64,000 bases of DNA from Acanthaster planci. Its lineage: Eukaryota; Echinodermata; Asteroidea; Valvatida; Acanthasteridae. The translations under genes were made by a program, and so were the position numbers. The notes beneath the pieces are model-generated. The model ran no database searches and was not told the origin of the DNA. It was given only the letters and a program-made list of their open reading frames with translations. Below are positions 11,186-21,185 of the stretch, one piece after another (the stretch's first letter is position 1; the number at the start of each line of letters is the position of its first letter). The stretch spans positions 41,005 through 105,004 of the forward strand of contig NW_019091745.1 in assembly GCF_001949145.1 (NCBI RefSeq). The letters run 5' to 3'.

Positions 11186-11787
11186 TGTATCGCACGGCTG
11201 ACTCTCGTAACCGCAAGACATATGGGATTAGGCCCTACCGGCGAGCGGTTATCGGGAAGACCCAGGACGCAACTCTGTTTGAGAGAAATATACCCCCAGG
11301 CACCGCAGCAGGTCAGATAACACTCACAACAGTATTCATCAGAGGGTTAATTACTGTTGTATCTTCCTACGGGCTTATTCTCTTCTCGGCCTTTACAGGC
11401 GACTCCTAGGGAGGCGTCAACTTATAAGAAATCAGATAAATGTGCCCCAGATTGGCCACTAGCCGTTATTCTAAGCTCCTGGCTAGATGGCTCACTCACC
11501 GCCGAGGCCACTCTCTCTGATAACGAACAAGCCCGATTGGTAGGCTTCAGTAGCTGCCGCCCAAACCCTGGAATATAGCGCCAAAGGTTGCCCTCAGCCG
11601 TGCTGCACGAATACCATGCCGATCCGTCACTACGTGCGTCTCACTCTATCAACTTACCGCGAAGCAGGGGCAAGAGAGCGAGCACGAACTGCGACGCTGC
11701 TTTTATACTAGCCGCGGCTGCTCACAAAGACCCAAGCCGGGTACCAGTAGCAGACTGGTACGCAGTCTCATCCAATGTTTCGTTACA
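11186..11787 (-). repeat. Gypsy 3' LTR
   Basis: About 602 bp. It aligns with 16445-17066 end to end, from TGTA to GTTACA. The central ~200 bp (about 11385-11575) is nearly identical to the other LTR, while the low-coordinate ~200 bp is markedly more diverged. The high-coordinate edge is approximate because the two copies differ there (GTTTCGTTACA versus a longer TTTTATACA end). A convincing polypurine tract next to it is not visible. Confidence 0.85.
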
Positions 11788-12287
11788 CAGACTCGCCTTA
11801 AGTTTGGTCAGTCCCTTCGACCAATAAACTTATACGAAAATAAAAGAAACATTGTGTAGCGTAACTAACAAACACACCCACACAAACTTACACTGCCCTT
11901 AAATAACTCGGCGTTACACGACTTCTCTCGCCTATACAGGTAACAAAGGATTTTTATTTCTTTAACGAACTTTTCCTAATTCTCAAGGTGCTCAACAAAA
12001 GATAACTCTTAGCATCAATGTTAACATCGAAAGTCAAACGCAACTTCAAACAAGTTTTCTAAACTCTGTTTCAAGTGTCAAATAACAATGTAAATAGATA
12101 ACCTGTATAGGTGCAAGGCAGATACCGTCCTTGCATAACTTCTGTGAACTATAAAGAAAACTTTAAGAAAATACTCAACGGGCCTCATAAACACAATAAA
12201 CACTTACGGGTATTTCGTTTTAAACTGCCTTAAGTTTAGTTAACACCAATTTCTAGGTCTACATGGAAAACACGATCGGTTTAATCC
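11788..12287 (-). other. Gypsy 3' non-coding region
   Basis: Five hundred A+T-rich bases lie between the 3' LTR and the last reading frame. No coding frame or repeat is visible. This is where the polypurine tract should sit, next to 11788, but only a weak purine stretch is present on the minus strand. Confidence 0.55.
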
Positions 12288-12863
12288 TTAGTCAGGAGGA
12301 GTCCATACCGGTAGACACATCTGTTCATTGTTTTTGGAGACTTTTTCAATCATGGCCTCCTCCAACTCGCTCCCAGTCATTGCTTGTCCAATTCCCGTGA
12401 TGCGGTCACCTTGATCTCGTATCAGCCTGCAGACTTGAACGGGCTGCTCAGCCTGCATTTCTAATCCGTACGGTGGCTGCACATGCAGGAAGGCGACATC
12501 ACACTGGCGCCTCTGGTGCTCCTTCAAGGTAAGTTCTGGTCCTGTGAACATAGTGGTCTTTCCATCTTCAGTAACCTTCACCACCAGTCCTGGTAGTAGA
12601 TAACGGATGCGAAGCTCCTGCAACAGGTTCCCTTGCTCCTTATCTGGAGACATCCTTGTGTCTTCTTCAGGTGTCGATGGCTCGAGCTCCACCTGCCCCA
12701 ACATGCTCAATGGCTTCCCTCCTTTCGCCTGGACAGGTGTCTCGTACGTAGCTGGGTCTTCTGCCTCCTCCATATCCCACAGCATTGAGATGGGCGACAA
12801 ATCGATTTCTGCTTCCATCTGGGGTGACCTCTCCCTTGGTTGGCCACTTGACAAAACTTCCAC
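12288..12863 (-). CDS. Gypsy accessory 3' ORF, C-terminal acidic part (unknown function)
   Basis: A 191-residue open frame lies downstream of integrase and upstream of the 3' LTR. It is rich in E, D, P and Q in its first half (DLSPISMLWDMEEAED, then LEPSTPEEDTRMSPDKEQ). A more globular-looking second half follows, with ELRIRYLLPGLVVKVTEDG and CDVAFLHVQPPYGLEMQAE. I see no signal peptide, transmembrane segment or fusion-peptide-like stretch, so an envelope protein is unlikely despite the position. The frame continues open upstream of this ATG, so the true N-terminus is probably in the neighbouring broken frames at 13006-13540. I do not recognise the family. It may be an accessory protein of this Gypsy lineage or a captured host sequence. 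Confidence 0.55.
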   Translation of the reverse strand: MEVLSSGQPRERSPQMEAEIDLSPISMLWDMEEAEDPATYETPVQAKGGKPLSMLGQVELEPSTPEEDTRMSPDKEQGNLLQELRIRYLLPGLVVKVTEDGKTTMFTGPELTLKEHQRRQCDVAFLHVQPPYGLEMQAEQPVQVCRLIRDQGDRITGIGQAMTGSELEEAMIEKVSKNNEQMCLPVWTPPD

Positions 12864-13005
12864 CTCAGCCGCTACCGCTGGTGCGTCAAGGGGAAGCTTC
12901 TGAAACGCCGGTGATGGGGAAGCTTCCTTGTTAGGTGTTCCTGCCGCTTTGTCTTATTCTCTTGGACCGTTCCATCCGACTCAAATTCCCTCGGCATTGC
13001 TGGTG

Positions 13006-13540
13006 CTAGGTATGTGAGTCGTCTGGCATCTTTGACACTGTGCAAGCCGCATAATCATTCTTCTTAGGAAGCTTCTTCGCCTGCTCAGCAGCACCCACCC
13101 TCTTTCTCTTCGAACCACCTCTGTCCTCGGACGCCTTCTCAGGTGATTTACTCGCCGCCCTCTGGTGGATCTCTCTGGGTGACTTCGATCTGTCTCCTCT
13201 CACAGTTTTCCGTTCGTCATTTCTCCAACGACGGCTGCGCTCCTCGTGTTTTTCTCCCTAGATCTGGTCGACTTCCTTCACCTTTTCCGGGTGGCAGTCT
13301 CGGTAGTAAGACCGTAAGTTGTCACACCTGTTGTTCTTATGTGAACATCTTCCGCACCAGTAGTACACTCTGGGTCCGTATTCGAATGCAATTCGTATGC
13401 AAATGCCTATCTAGGCTTCGCTTGTGAAGCAGGATCCTACACGCAGGGCACTTCACTTTCGCCCCGTCTGGTGTGCCACGGTATTCCTTCTCGTCGCTTC
13501 CCATAGTTGCTTCACTGTCCTCCCTAGGTGAAGAACACAC
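13006..13540 (-). pseudogene. Gypsy accessory 3' ORF, zinc-finger and basic part (broken)
   Basis: Two minus-strand frames separated by a frameshift and a stop. The first (13540-13337) contains KCPACRILLHKRSLDRHLHTNC, a Cys2-x11-His-type finger that could bind zinc through C-x2-C and the two histidines or the final cysteine. The second (13203-13006) is strongly basic and Ser/Lys/Arg-rich (KSPEKASEDRGGSKRKRV, EQAKKLPKK), like a nuclear-localisation or nucleic-acid-binding linker. Together with the acidic frame at 12288-12863 they suggest one original protein arranged finger - basic linker - acidic domain. The join is inferred, and no homologue is recalled. Confidence 0.45.
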
Positions 13541-13596
13541 AAAATTACATTGACTGCTAACTGCTAAAATTCTCTACTCCCGTTGTAACTATTAAG

Positions 13597-14085
13597 TTAC
13601 TTCTGGATCTCTCGCACGCATTCAAACCTAGAGGTTTCTCTGGGGCATTCTGCGATGCCTGGGGGATTTCGTCGCGGTAAGACAGCTGCAAAAGGGGTTT
13701 CAGGTCCCTCTGCGTTCTCGCGCCTAGTCTGCATTCTTTGCATTACGCCAGAAATCGGCGGGGTTTCATTGGCAGAGCGAGCTCGTTGCAATGGGGCAGT
13801 GGGGATGAAAGGACTGGCATTCGGGCCCAGGGGTTGTGTTTGTGGTGTCTGACTCTCGATTTCTTCTGTTTGCTCGAGAGTGCTACCATCTAGTTGTCGG
13901 CGACTTTGGTGCTTGTTCCTGTTTTCCTTGTTTTGTCTGCAGCCCATGAAGTCAGGGGTTCGCCCGTGTAGGGTTTTAGGTGATCTCGATGTACGACATT
14001 CATCTTCCCGTTCTTTTTTCTCTGGATCAGGAAAATGGCAGCTGGGAGTTGATGTACTATGAGGTAAGGACCCTCGCAACGACAC
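13597..14085 (-). pseudogene. Gypsy post-integrase Pro/Ser/Gln-rich tail
   Basis: This 162-residue frame begins by overlapping the integrase C-terminus in a different phase. From about 13970 it reads on as a low-complexity polar region (QTPQTQPLGPNASPF; RSANETPPISGVMQRMQ). It is probably the disordered C-terminal tail of pol, reached after a one-base frameshift near 13970, or a linker before the accessory zinc-finger frame. No catalytic motif is present. Confidence 0.45.
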
Positions 14086-14850
14086 TGTAATTTAGGCAAG
14101 AGGCCCTTCTTTTTTGCAGGGTTGTGGAGCCAAGCAAATCCAAACTTCCAATTAATCTTTCGCTGATCTCCTGTCGTAGTGGTTTTTTGTCTCCTTGCAC
14201 CTTTTTTCAGGCACTGGCGCGCCCGATCATATGCAAGCCTCATTTGTTTCCTCAATTGTTGTGCGAAATCGGTGCCAATGTCATCTTCATCTGGTTGGCT
14301 GTCACTGTGATGTTCGATGGTCAATTGGGAGGCGAACATCCCGCCCAGGCATTAGCATGTTGTGCGATTCGCCTGTAGACTCCAGAGGCGATGCCCGATA
14401 GGCAAACATGGCCAAGGGGATCTTCTCATCCCAGTTCCGCCGTCGTCGATGAGGTTCGATCATCATTGAGACCACCGTGGCCAATGTACGATTGAAGCGT
14501 TCAATCATGCCGTCACTCTTTGGATTATATGTGGGGTTCGTGTTTTGTCGATGCCCACAAGGTGACACATTTCTGCGAACACCTGAGATTAAAAGCTGCG
14601 CACTTGGTCAAAGTGTAGGATCTCAGGGACACCAAATCGGCAGACAAACTCTCTCACAAATTTCTCGGCTACGGTTTCTGCTGTCTGGTCGGGGATTGCG
14701 TAGGCCTCGGTCCACTTGCTAAGATAGTCGACTACCACCAGTATGTACCTGTTTCCCCTGGCTGTCACATTAAATGCAGCCCTTTCCATAGGCGCACCAA
14801 CTACTCTCTGTTGTAGGGGAGCTCGTCTAGTCTTTGTTGGTGATTTGTTG
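13890..14850 (-). pseudogene. Gypsy integrase core and GPY/F module (frameshifted)
   Basis: Minus-strand integrase in several phases. The first catalytic Asp lies in VVVDYLSKWTEAYA (about 14740). The second lies in FGVPEILHFDQVRSF (about 14600), where the usual TDQG is FDQV. The Glu lies in YNPKSDGMIERFNRTL (about 14510). Thus the D,D,E triad is still readable although phases change between them. The frame 14339-13890 carries the C-terminal domain, with FAWLHNPAKKKGLLPKLQ, then GPYLIVHQLP and MNVVHRDHLKPY, which is the GPY/F module. The enzyme joins cDNA ends to host DNA in intact relatives; here it cannot be made. Confidence 0.92.
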
Positions 14851-14856
14851 GTGATT

Positions 14857-15144
14857 TTAGCCTGGCGCAGACGTCATACCTTGTGAGGATGGATCGCACG
14901 TCTGCTGCCTTCCCAGCCCAATAAAACCTTGCTTAACCCTGGCCAGCGTTTTCTTAACGCCAAGGTGTCCCCCTGAGACATTCCCATGCAGTTGGTCTAC
15001 TACTCGTTCGTGGTATTTGGCAGGTAATACTGCGCGCCACTTTATCTCACGTCCATCGTCGGACTCCCACTTCCTTTGAAGAACTCCCTCACGTACTTCT
15101 AATTGGTCCAAGTGGGTCTTGTACACCCTTGCCTTAGGTGACAA
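14857..15144 (-). pseudogene. Gypsy integrase N-terminal HHCC-type domain
   Basis: The frame holds YKTHLDQLEVREGVLQRKW, then LPAKYHERVVDQLH and GGHLGVKKTLARVKQGF, which is the linker and the two-histidine half of the H2C2 zinc-binding domain that precedes the integrase core. The two cysteines are lost: the expected region has shifted into other frames near 14900. Confidence 0.85.
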
Positions 15145-15317
15145 TCCGATGACGTCTGACTGGTCGTTTCGACTTGGGTCCTCTTTAGCACCTATGACTC
15201 AAAATAGAACATCTTCTCCCAACTGAGCCTTTCGTAACTCTTCCAAGTTCAAAGTTGGCTGTACCGTCACTACCCTCGAGTGGGACACTGCTGATGAACT
15301 CGCTTTGTGTTGCCCAC

Positions 15318-15985
15318 TCACTGTTGGGCTATCCACCGTATAAGCACTTCCTCTTCCCGGCCGTACTGGGTGCAGGGTTTCCGTGACAGACCGTCTGCGT
15401 TCCTGTGACCACGCCCTGATCTGTGTACCACAGTGAAATCAAATTCACTGATCAACTGCAGCCATCTTGCCATCTGCTCCTGTGGATCCTTAAAGTTCAC
15501 AAGCCATCGCAAATCCCCATGTTCAGTGCGAATTGTGACATTACGCCCATACAGGTACTGCAGAAACTGTTTCAAAAATGCTACCACCGCCAGGAGCTCA
15601 CGCCTCGTAACACAATACTTACGCTCGGCCTTGATCAGCATCCTGCTCGCATAGGCGATGACTCACTCCTACCCATCAATGATCTGTGAAAGAACAGCTC
15701 CAATACCAGATGCACTAGCATCAGTATCCAATATGTAGTCAGCATCAGCCACTGGGTAGGCAGGTGTAGGTGACTGCTGCAGCCTCGTCTTAAGCTCCTG
15801 GAAGGCGACTTCACAGGTGCTACTCCAGAGAACTCCCTTGACTTCTCGGTGAGACTGCAAACCTCGAATAAATCTTCTATAATAAGAGGCAAGCCTAAGA
15901 AAGCTTTGCACCTCCCTCTTTGTCTCGGGTATTGGCCAATCCCTGATGGCTCGAATCTTGTCTGGGTCTGTGGCGATGCCCTCGC
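15318..15985 (-). pseudogene. Gypsy RT connection and RNase H
   Basis: From 15985 downward the minus strand reads [20 protein letters not shown], then [19 protein letters not shown] (RT thumb and connection). RNase H follows: [16 protein letters not shown] with the first catalytic Asp, a stop-interrupted stretch, then YCVTRRELLAVVAFLKQF with the catalytic Glu. Next are VTIRTEHGDLRWLV and VVHRSGRGHRNADGLSR with the final Asp. The third acidic position, usually Asp in RTDHG, is Glu here (RTEHG). RNase H degrades the RNA of the cDNA hybrid in intact elements. Confidence 0.92.
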
Positions 15986-15986
15986 C

Positions 15987-16403
15987 TCACACAGTGTGTC
16001 CAAGGTATAGCACAAATATGTAACATTTGCGGGGTTTTAACTTCAGGCCTGCGGATCGTAGGCGCTGGAAGACTGTCTCCAGCCTGTTGAACTCTTCCTC
16101 TACAAGACAAAGACAATCACATCGTCTAAAAAGACGAATTAGGGGAATTCTGCACGATGAGGTAGTCGCCGACGTCTGTTGACCTTGTTGGCAGCTACTG
16201 AGTTTGGCAAGTAGTTTTCTCACCTGCAGTTGTAACCGCTGAATCTCGGCTCTCTGATGTGCCGACTCATCACTGTTGTTCTGGGCTTTATTACTCGACG
16301 AGTCGTAGGATGAAAAGTCGCCGACAAAGTCGATCATGCTTACTGCCATGACGCCCAGGTAGGTGCTGCCCCTAACTTCGCCAATAGGTAGGCTACAGAG
16401 CAC
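15987..16403 (-). pseudogene. Deletion-fused gag start and RT end
   Basis: The open frame begins with what should be the gag N-terminus (AVSMIDFVGDFSSYDS, then a Gln/Leu-rich likely coiled coil around RLQLQVRKLLAKLSSCQQ). It then jumps directly to the end of RT: LETVFQRLRSAGLKLKPRK and LYLGHTV. Just at the junction, another frame shows FVFLDDVIVF, the catalytic (Y/F)LDD motif of Gypsy RT. The deletion therefore joins gag codon ~75 to the RT palm near 16145, removing the rest of gag, the protease and the RT fingers. The product would be a 138-residue chimera with no complete domain. Confidence 0.8.
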
Positions 16404-16422
16404 TGACTCTCCTGCGATGCAT

Positions 16423-16440
16423 ATCCCACTTCTGACACCA
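16423..16440 (-). other. Gypsy primer-binding site, tRNA-Leu
   Basis: On the minus strand the 18 bases TGGTGTCAGAAGTGGGAT sit four bases inside the 5' LTR. They are complementary to the 3' end of animal tRNA-Leu, whose last bases read ATCCCACTTCTGACA plus CCA. Several animal Gypsy lineages, such as those of sea urchins, prime from tRNA-Leu. Confidence 0.85.
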
Positions 16441-16444
16441 AAAT

Positions 16445-17066
16445 TGTACCATACGGCTGACTTTTACAGCCGCCAGACATACGCTTGGGATTAGGCCCTA
16501 TCGACGAGCGGTTTATCAGGAAGACCCGGGACGCAACTCCGTTTGGGAGAAATATACTCCTAGGCACTGCAGCAGGGCAAATAACACTCACACCAACACT
16601 CACCATAGGCTTACTTACTGTTGTAACTTCCTACTGGTTTATTCTCTTCTCGGCCTTTACAGGCGACTCCTGGGGAGGCGTCAACTTATAAGAAATCAGA
16701 TAAATGTGCCCCAGATTGGCCACTGGCCTTTATTCTAAGCTCCTGGCTAGATGGCTCACTCACCGCCGAGGCCACTCTCTCCGATAATAAACAAGCCCGC
16801 TTGGTAGGCTTCAGTAGCTGCCGCCCAAACCCTGGAATCAGCGCCAAAGGTTGCACTCAGCCGCGCTGCACGTATACCGATCCGTAACTACGTGTGTCTC
16901 ACTCTATCAACTTACTGTGAAGCGGGGGCAAGAGAACGAGCGCGCGCTGCGAGGCTGCTTTTACACTAGCCGAGGCTTCGCGCAAAGACCTGTGTGGTGT
17001 AGAACCACCAAGCTGGGTACCAGTACCGCAGTCTCATCCAATGTTTTATCCTCGGTGTTTTATACA
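16445..17066 (-). repeat. Gypsy 5' LTR
   Basis: About 622 bp, bounded by TGTA and TACA. It is followed by GTAT at 17067-17070, which matches the base quartet left of the other LTR. It would carry the U3 promoter at its high-coordinate end. It differs from the 3' LTR by scattered substitutions and small indels, including extra bases around 17000-17020 and 17045-17060. Confidence 0.85.
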
Positions 17067-17070
17067 GTAT

Positions 17071-17600
17071 TATCCTCATACAACGTATACTGTGTATGTA
17101 CAGTACATGACGTTATGCAAGTGTTTGCTTGAGCAAGCAGACAAGGATTTCTGTTGTACATTTGAGCAAAATGTATACAGCAATAAAGTGTCTGGGTAAA
17201 GTAATAGGCTCAACGACATCTACAATCTTTGTGGAGATAGACAACTCACCTTGGGGAGGCAGGTTTCGCAGGGGAATACACTTGGTTTGAAGATTTTCCC
17301 AGGCAGTGGCCCTGTGGCTGTAAACGTTGGCAACTTTGTAGAAACTTTCCACAGCCAACGCATGACAGACTCACGAGCCAATCCGCTCGCAAAAAAATAA
17401 AGGCCTAATGAGTTATTCATAAGTGAGCTCCTTACATTTATAATACCATAGCTCTACCCCATCTTCAGTATGGATTGTTAGTTTGGAGTAAATCCCAGTT
17501 TACCTCTATGAATAAATTATCAATATCACACTTCAACCAATGACACCGTAGCAGTAAGACACGTCTCCACGTGGCTCCGAATTTGTTATTGCCGATAACC
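17071..17600. other. Unrecognised spacer and possible L1-like 5' UTR
   Basis: Nothing recognisable lies at 17071-17500. The last 100 or so bases before the ORF1 start at 17620 probably belong to the 5' untranslated region of the L1-like element, but its exact 5' edge and target-site duplication could not be fixed. Confidence 0.45.
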
Positions 17601-17619
17601 AGTCAAGGGATTTAGCGTA

Positions 17620-18360
17620 ATGCCTCCCAAATATCATGGGGGAAAGAGGTACGGGGGAACGGCAACAATTCCTCCTGCAGACGTGGTTTATACCCCGGGC
17701 GATGACTCTGATGAACTTGGACGGCAAATAGAAGAGGAAGACTCCAAGAACTTGGAAGAGTTTGTCCGATCAACATTGGCCCAAGATTGTCAATGGCCAA
17801 AAGCAGCTTGAATTGAAGCTCGCTGAGTCTATCGAATTTAATAGTGAACGAATTGCTAATCTTTAGAAGGCGAGAGCAGATTTGGAGAAATAGTTGAGCG
17901 CCCTGAAACTGGAGGTTTATTCTCTGACGACCCAGGTGGCCAAGCAAACATCTGAAATCAACAAGCACGAGCGGTTCTCCCGTCAAAATAACTTCAAAGG
18001 CGTAGGCGTGGATAGACATCAAGGGGAGAATTGCACAACTTTGACTGAGAATATCCTGGCATGTGAGTTTGGCTGGAGCGAGCTACCAAGAATTGAGTGT
18101 GCTCATCGGGACGGTCAAGGCAAGAACGTCAAACCACCACATATTTTAGTGAAAATGCTTTCGTTTCAAGATAAAGTTAAGGTTCTCCGCGACTGCTATC
18201 GAGAATTGGACGGCTCTGCCTTGTACATCCTTGATGACTTGACTGCCGAAGACCGGCAAGAAAAAGCTAGGAGGAAGAACGAGGTCAAGGCTCTCTACGA
18301 ACAGGGAACAGGGCGTTCCCTACGAATTAAACTAAGAACACTGGCTACTTGTGCTGCTAA
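17620..18360 (+). pseudogene. L1-like ORF1 protein (RNA-binding chaperone), broken
   Basis: The start codon at 17620 opens MPPKYHGGKRYGG, a basic N-terminus, then an acidic stretch up to a frameshift near 17805. A region of heptad-like Leu/Ile spacing follows to about 17950, consistent with the ORF1 coiled coil, with stops inside. The frame 17894-18463 contains HERFSRQNNFKGVGV (start of the RRM-like domain), ILACEFGWSELPRIECAHRDG, PPHILVKMLSFQDKVKVL and YILDDLTAEDRQEK, the signature order of the L1 ORF1 RRM and C-terminal domains. In active relatives the trimer coats LINE RNA. The natural stop is probably lost; the frame runs on past the conserved region after about 18350. Confidence 0.85.
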
Positions 18361-18723
18361 GGTATCGGTTATTAGTAGTAGGAATTTGTATTTGTTTTGT
18401 CTACGTTTCGCTACCATATACTTTTTTTTAAGTTGGAGCCCCTTTGGAGACAAACAAGCATGATCTCTGCAAGTAGACTGCAAGTCAAAGGTGTTATTAG
18501 GAGATGTTAAGGTTTTTCTTGTTTGAGTTTAAGGGTCTATGGGTTAGCTTGTTTGGGGTGGGTGTTGTTTCTGACGGTATGTTTCTGGGATTGTATAAAA
18601 AAAAACCAAGTAAACGTTTTCTGTAACAAGTATGTGGTAAATTCATTGCATTGCTTTCTTTTCTTCATTTAAATTTCAGTGGCAAGGTATGTGCCAACAT
18701 GGTGGCAGGCCTTTTTTCGTTAA

Positions 18724-19440
18724 ATGACAAGCACTGGTAGTAACTTATCGATAGCTTCGACGAATTGCAGAGGATTGCGCAATCATGAAAAACGCAGAGA
18801 TGTGTTTTATTTTTTGAAAGATAAGAATTTGCATTTCGCCGACAAGATGGAGGCCCGTTTCAGAAGCGAATGGGGTCTAGACTGCTTTTTCAGTTCGTAT
18901 GGAAGTAACTCAAGAGGAGTGGCAATTTTGTTTAACAATAGCTTTGAGTATAAAGTTCGTAAATCGAAGACAGATGCCCTTGATATTGAGATTGCTGATT
19001 TTTATATATCACTCATCAATTTGTATGGTCCCAACAACGATGAGCCTGCTTTTTTATGACCATGTTTTGGATTTTACTCGTGATTCGGATAATACCCACA
19101 TGATTTTATGTGGGGATTGAAATTTGTTTTTAGATGTAAACTTAGACTGTGTGAATTATCGGCACATTAACAACCCCTCGTCTAGAAACAGGGTGTTACA
19201 ATTATGTCATGATTTGGATTTGGTTGATGTGTGGAGAATTCATAATCCTGACCTCCGCAGATATACGTGGAGACAGCATGATTCTCTTAAGCAATCTAGA
19301 TTAGACTTCTTTTTAATTTCAGCCGAACTTAACTCGAAATTGATTACCTGCGATATTAAAGCTGGTTATAGATCGGACCATTCCTTAATTGATATTCATT
19401 TTGATTTTAATAATATGGAACGAGGTCATTCAATAATTCT
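18724..19440 (+). pseudogene. L1-like ORF2: APE endonuclease domain
   Basis: ORF2 starts at 18724 with LSIASTNCRGLRNHEKRRDV; the N of NCRG is a catalytic position. A small deletion near 18840 removes the expected QDTH/ET motif. RSEWGLDCFFSSYGSNSRG and SLINLYGPN follow, then a frameshift to FTRDSDNTHMILCGD. There TGA at 19118-19120 replaces the Trp codon of the GDWN motif. Downstream LDLVDVWRIHNPDLRRYTW and RLDFFLISAEL are intact, and GYRSDHSLI carries the SDH catalytic motif. The enzyme nicks target DNA in intact relatives; this one lacks a key motif. Confidence 0.92.
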
Positions 19441-21180
19441 TTGCTTTCTGATCCTGCATATGCGGGACTAGTTAGAACTACCATGAAGGATTATGCAGCT
19501 TTTCCTTATCAACCTGATAACCTTAAAAACGTCCACCCCAGAGATATTCAGTTCACAATCAATGATAAACTTTTTTCGAAATGCTTCTTTTACAGATTCG
19601 TTCTAAGACTGTTCTTTTGCTGCTTGGAAAAAGAAAGAAGCTTGTAAAGCCGAGCGCGAGTGAAATCTCTGACTTGTATAACAGAGTGTGTGAAGGAAAT
19701 CTTGAGGCAGTGGAAGCTCTCAATAGTAAACAGGTGGAGCTTCTTAGCTTGCGTCAGGTCAAAATGGAGGGTGTTTTAATCATGTCCAAGACACGATGGA
19801 TAGAGCAGGGGGAAAGCCTTCAAAGTATTTTCTTAATCTGGAGAAACGCAATTTTGTTAAAAAATCTATTTGTCGTATTGTTAAAGAGGACAATTTTACC
19901 TTGACTCGAAGTGAGGACATCCTTGTAGAATTAATGTCAAGGTTGACTTAAAGTCAATTTTTGTGGAGGCAGGGAGAAACTTACTAAAGATATGCGGGAT
20001 CGCATTGAAGGTCCATGAATTTGTGAAGAAATTACTAAAGCTTTGAATGGTTTTACAATTTTTTTGGCGATTCACAAAACAGTGGTCAGTGGTTTTAAGG
20101 TCTTTGAATTTTGTGTATGAGTCTGGTCAGCTTTCGGTGACCCAGAGAAATGGTATCATTACTTTGTTGCCGAAAGGGGATAAAGCTCGCCAGTTTTTGA
20201 AAAATTGGCGACCTATCACCTTGTTGAACACCTTGTATAGAATTGCCTCTGCCCGTATTGCGGAGAGGCTGAAACAGTGCCTTTCTCATAATATCCATGA
20301 TAGTCAAAAAGACTTTATGGCAGGGCGCTTCATTGGTGAAAACATCCGTATGATGTATGATTTACTAAATATTACAGAGACTAATGATATTCCGGGTGTC
20401 ATGCTGTCTGTTAATTTTGAAAAAGCTTTTGATTCAGTTTAACATGATTTTATTTATATTGTTTTAGTTAACTTCTATTTTGTTCCATCAATTATTACAC
20501 GAATTAAACTATTTTATAATCACACCTCCTCTTTAGTTTTGGTTTTGGTATAATAGAGCGAGGTTGTAAGCAAGGTGATGGCTTTATTTGTTTCTTTTAT
20601 GCGCTGAGGTTTTGTCCATGATGTTATACAATGATCAGAATGTACAGGGCATTAAAGTAGGCGACAAGGAAATCCTAATATCACAATATGCTGATGATGC
20701 AGTACTCTTTTTAGATGGTACAGAGAGATCTATGTATAATACCTTCGTTATCTTGGACTGGTTCGCAAGTATGTCGGGGTTGCGAGTTAATGTCGATAAA
20801 ACTGGTGTTGTCTGGATAGTTTCAAAGACACGTCCCTCGGACAGATTGTGTGAGGATATCAAAGTCCACTGGATAGAGCCAAATGACATATTCAAAATAT
20901 AAGGTATTTCTTTCTCCACTAATCAGGAGTCCATGGTGTCGATTAATTATAACTCAGTCATTTCAAGACTGAGAAAGTTAATAGCTCAGTGGTCCAAAGG
21001 GAACCCTACGGTCCTCGGTCGACTGACTGTAGTGAAGTCATTTCTCATGTCTAAACTTACTTATTTGATTCTTACCTTACCGGATCCTTACCGGATATTA
21101 TAAAAAAATTGAACGTTGTTTTTCTTATGATGAATCTTTTCTTAGATGAATCTGGAAAGGACAGGATTGCGTTTCAAGAA
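19441..21180 (+). pseudogene. L1-like ORF2: reverse transcriptase domain
   Basis: Pieces in three frames: a linker (19441-19900), then NGIITLLPKGDKARQFLKNW and RPITLLNTLYRIASARIAER at about 20150-20270. Next are QKDFMAGRFIGENIRMMYD and VNFEKAFDSV (catalytic Asp of motif A) ending at 20442. After two stops comes a degenerate GCKQGD motif B near 20565. The palm motif SQYADDAVLFLDG lies at about 20680-20720, followed by ASMSGLRVNVDKTG. The YADD core is intact but the chain is interrupted at 20443 and around 19900. This is the typical L1/Tx1 RT layout. Confidence 0.93.
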
Positions 21181-21185
21181 GTCAA

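Larger units (their letters stand above)
11186..17066 (-). mobile_element. Gypsy (Ty3-type) LTR retrotransposon, internally deleted, minus strand
   Basis: A complete-ended but dead Gypsy element. It has two LTRs (11186-11787 and 16445-17066), each starting TGTA and ending TACA. The 4-bp direct repeat GTAT flanks it at 11182-11185 and 17067-17070. A primer-binding site follows the 5' LTR, and pol domains run right to left in the order RT end, RNase H, integrase. That order with integrase last is diagnostic of Metaviridae/Gypsy rather than Copia. The integrase ends in a GPY/F-type module. Most of gag, protease and the RT fingers and palm are deleted. A region of about 1.7 kb between integrase and the 3' LTR encodes extra polypeptide not normally found in simple Gypsy elements. 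Frameshifts and stops occur throughout. Confidence 0.92.

Noticed and set aside
12607-15689. Plus-strand open frames of 60-98 codons
   Set aside because: They are antisense shadows of the minus-strand Gypsy frames.
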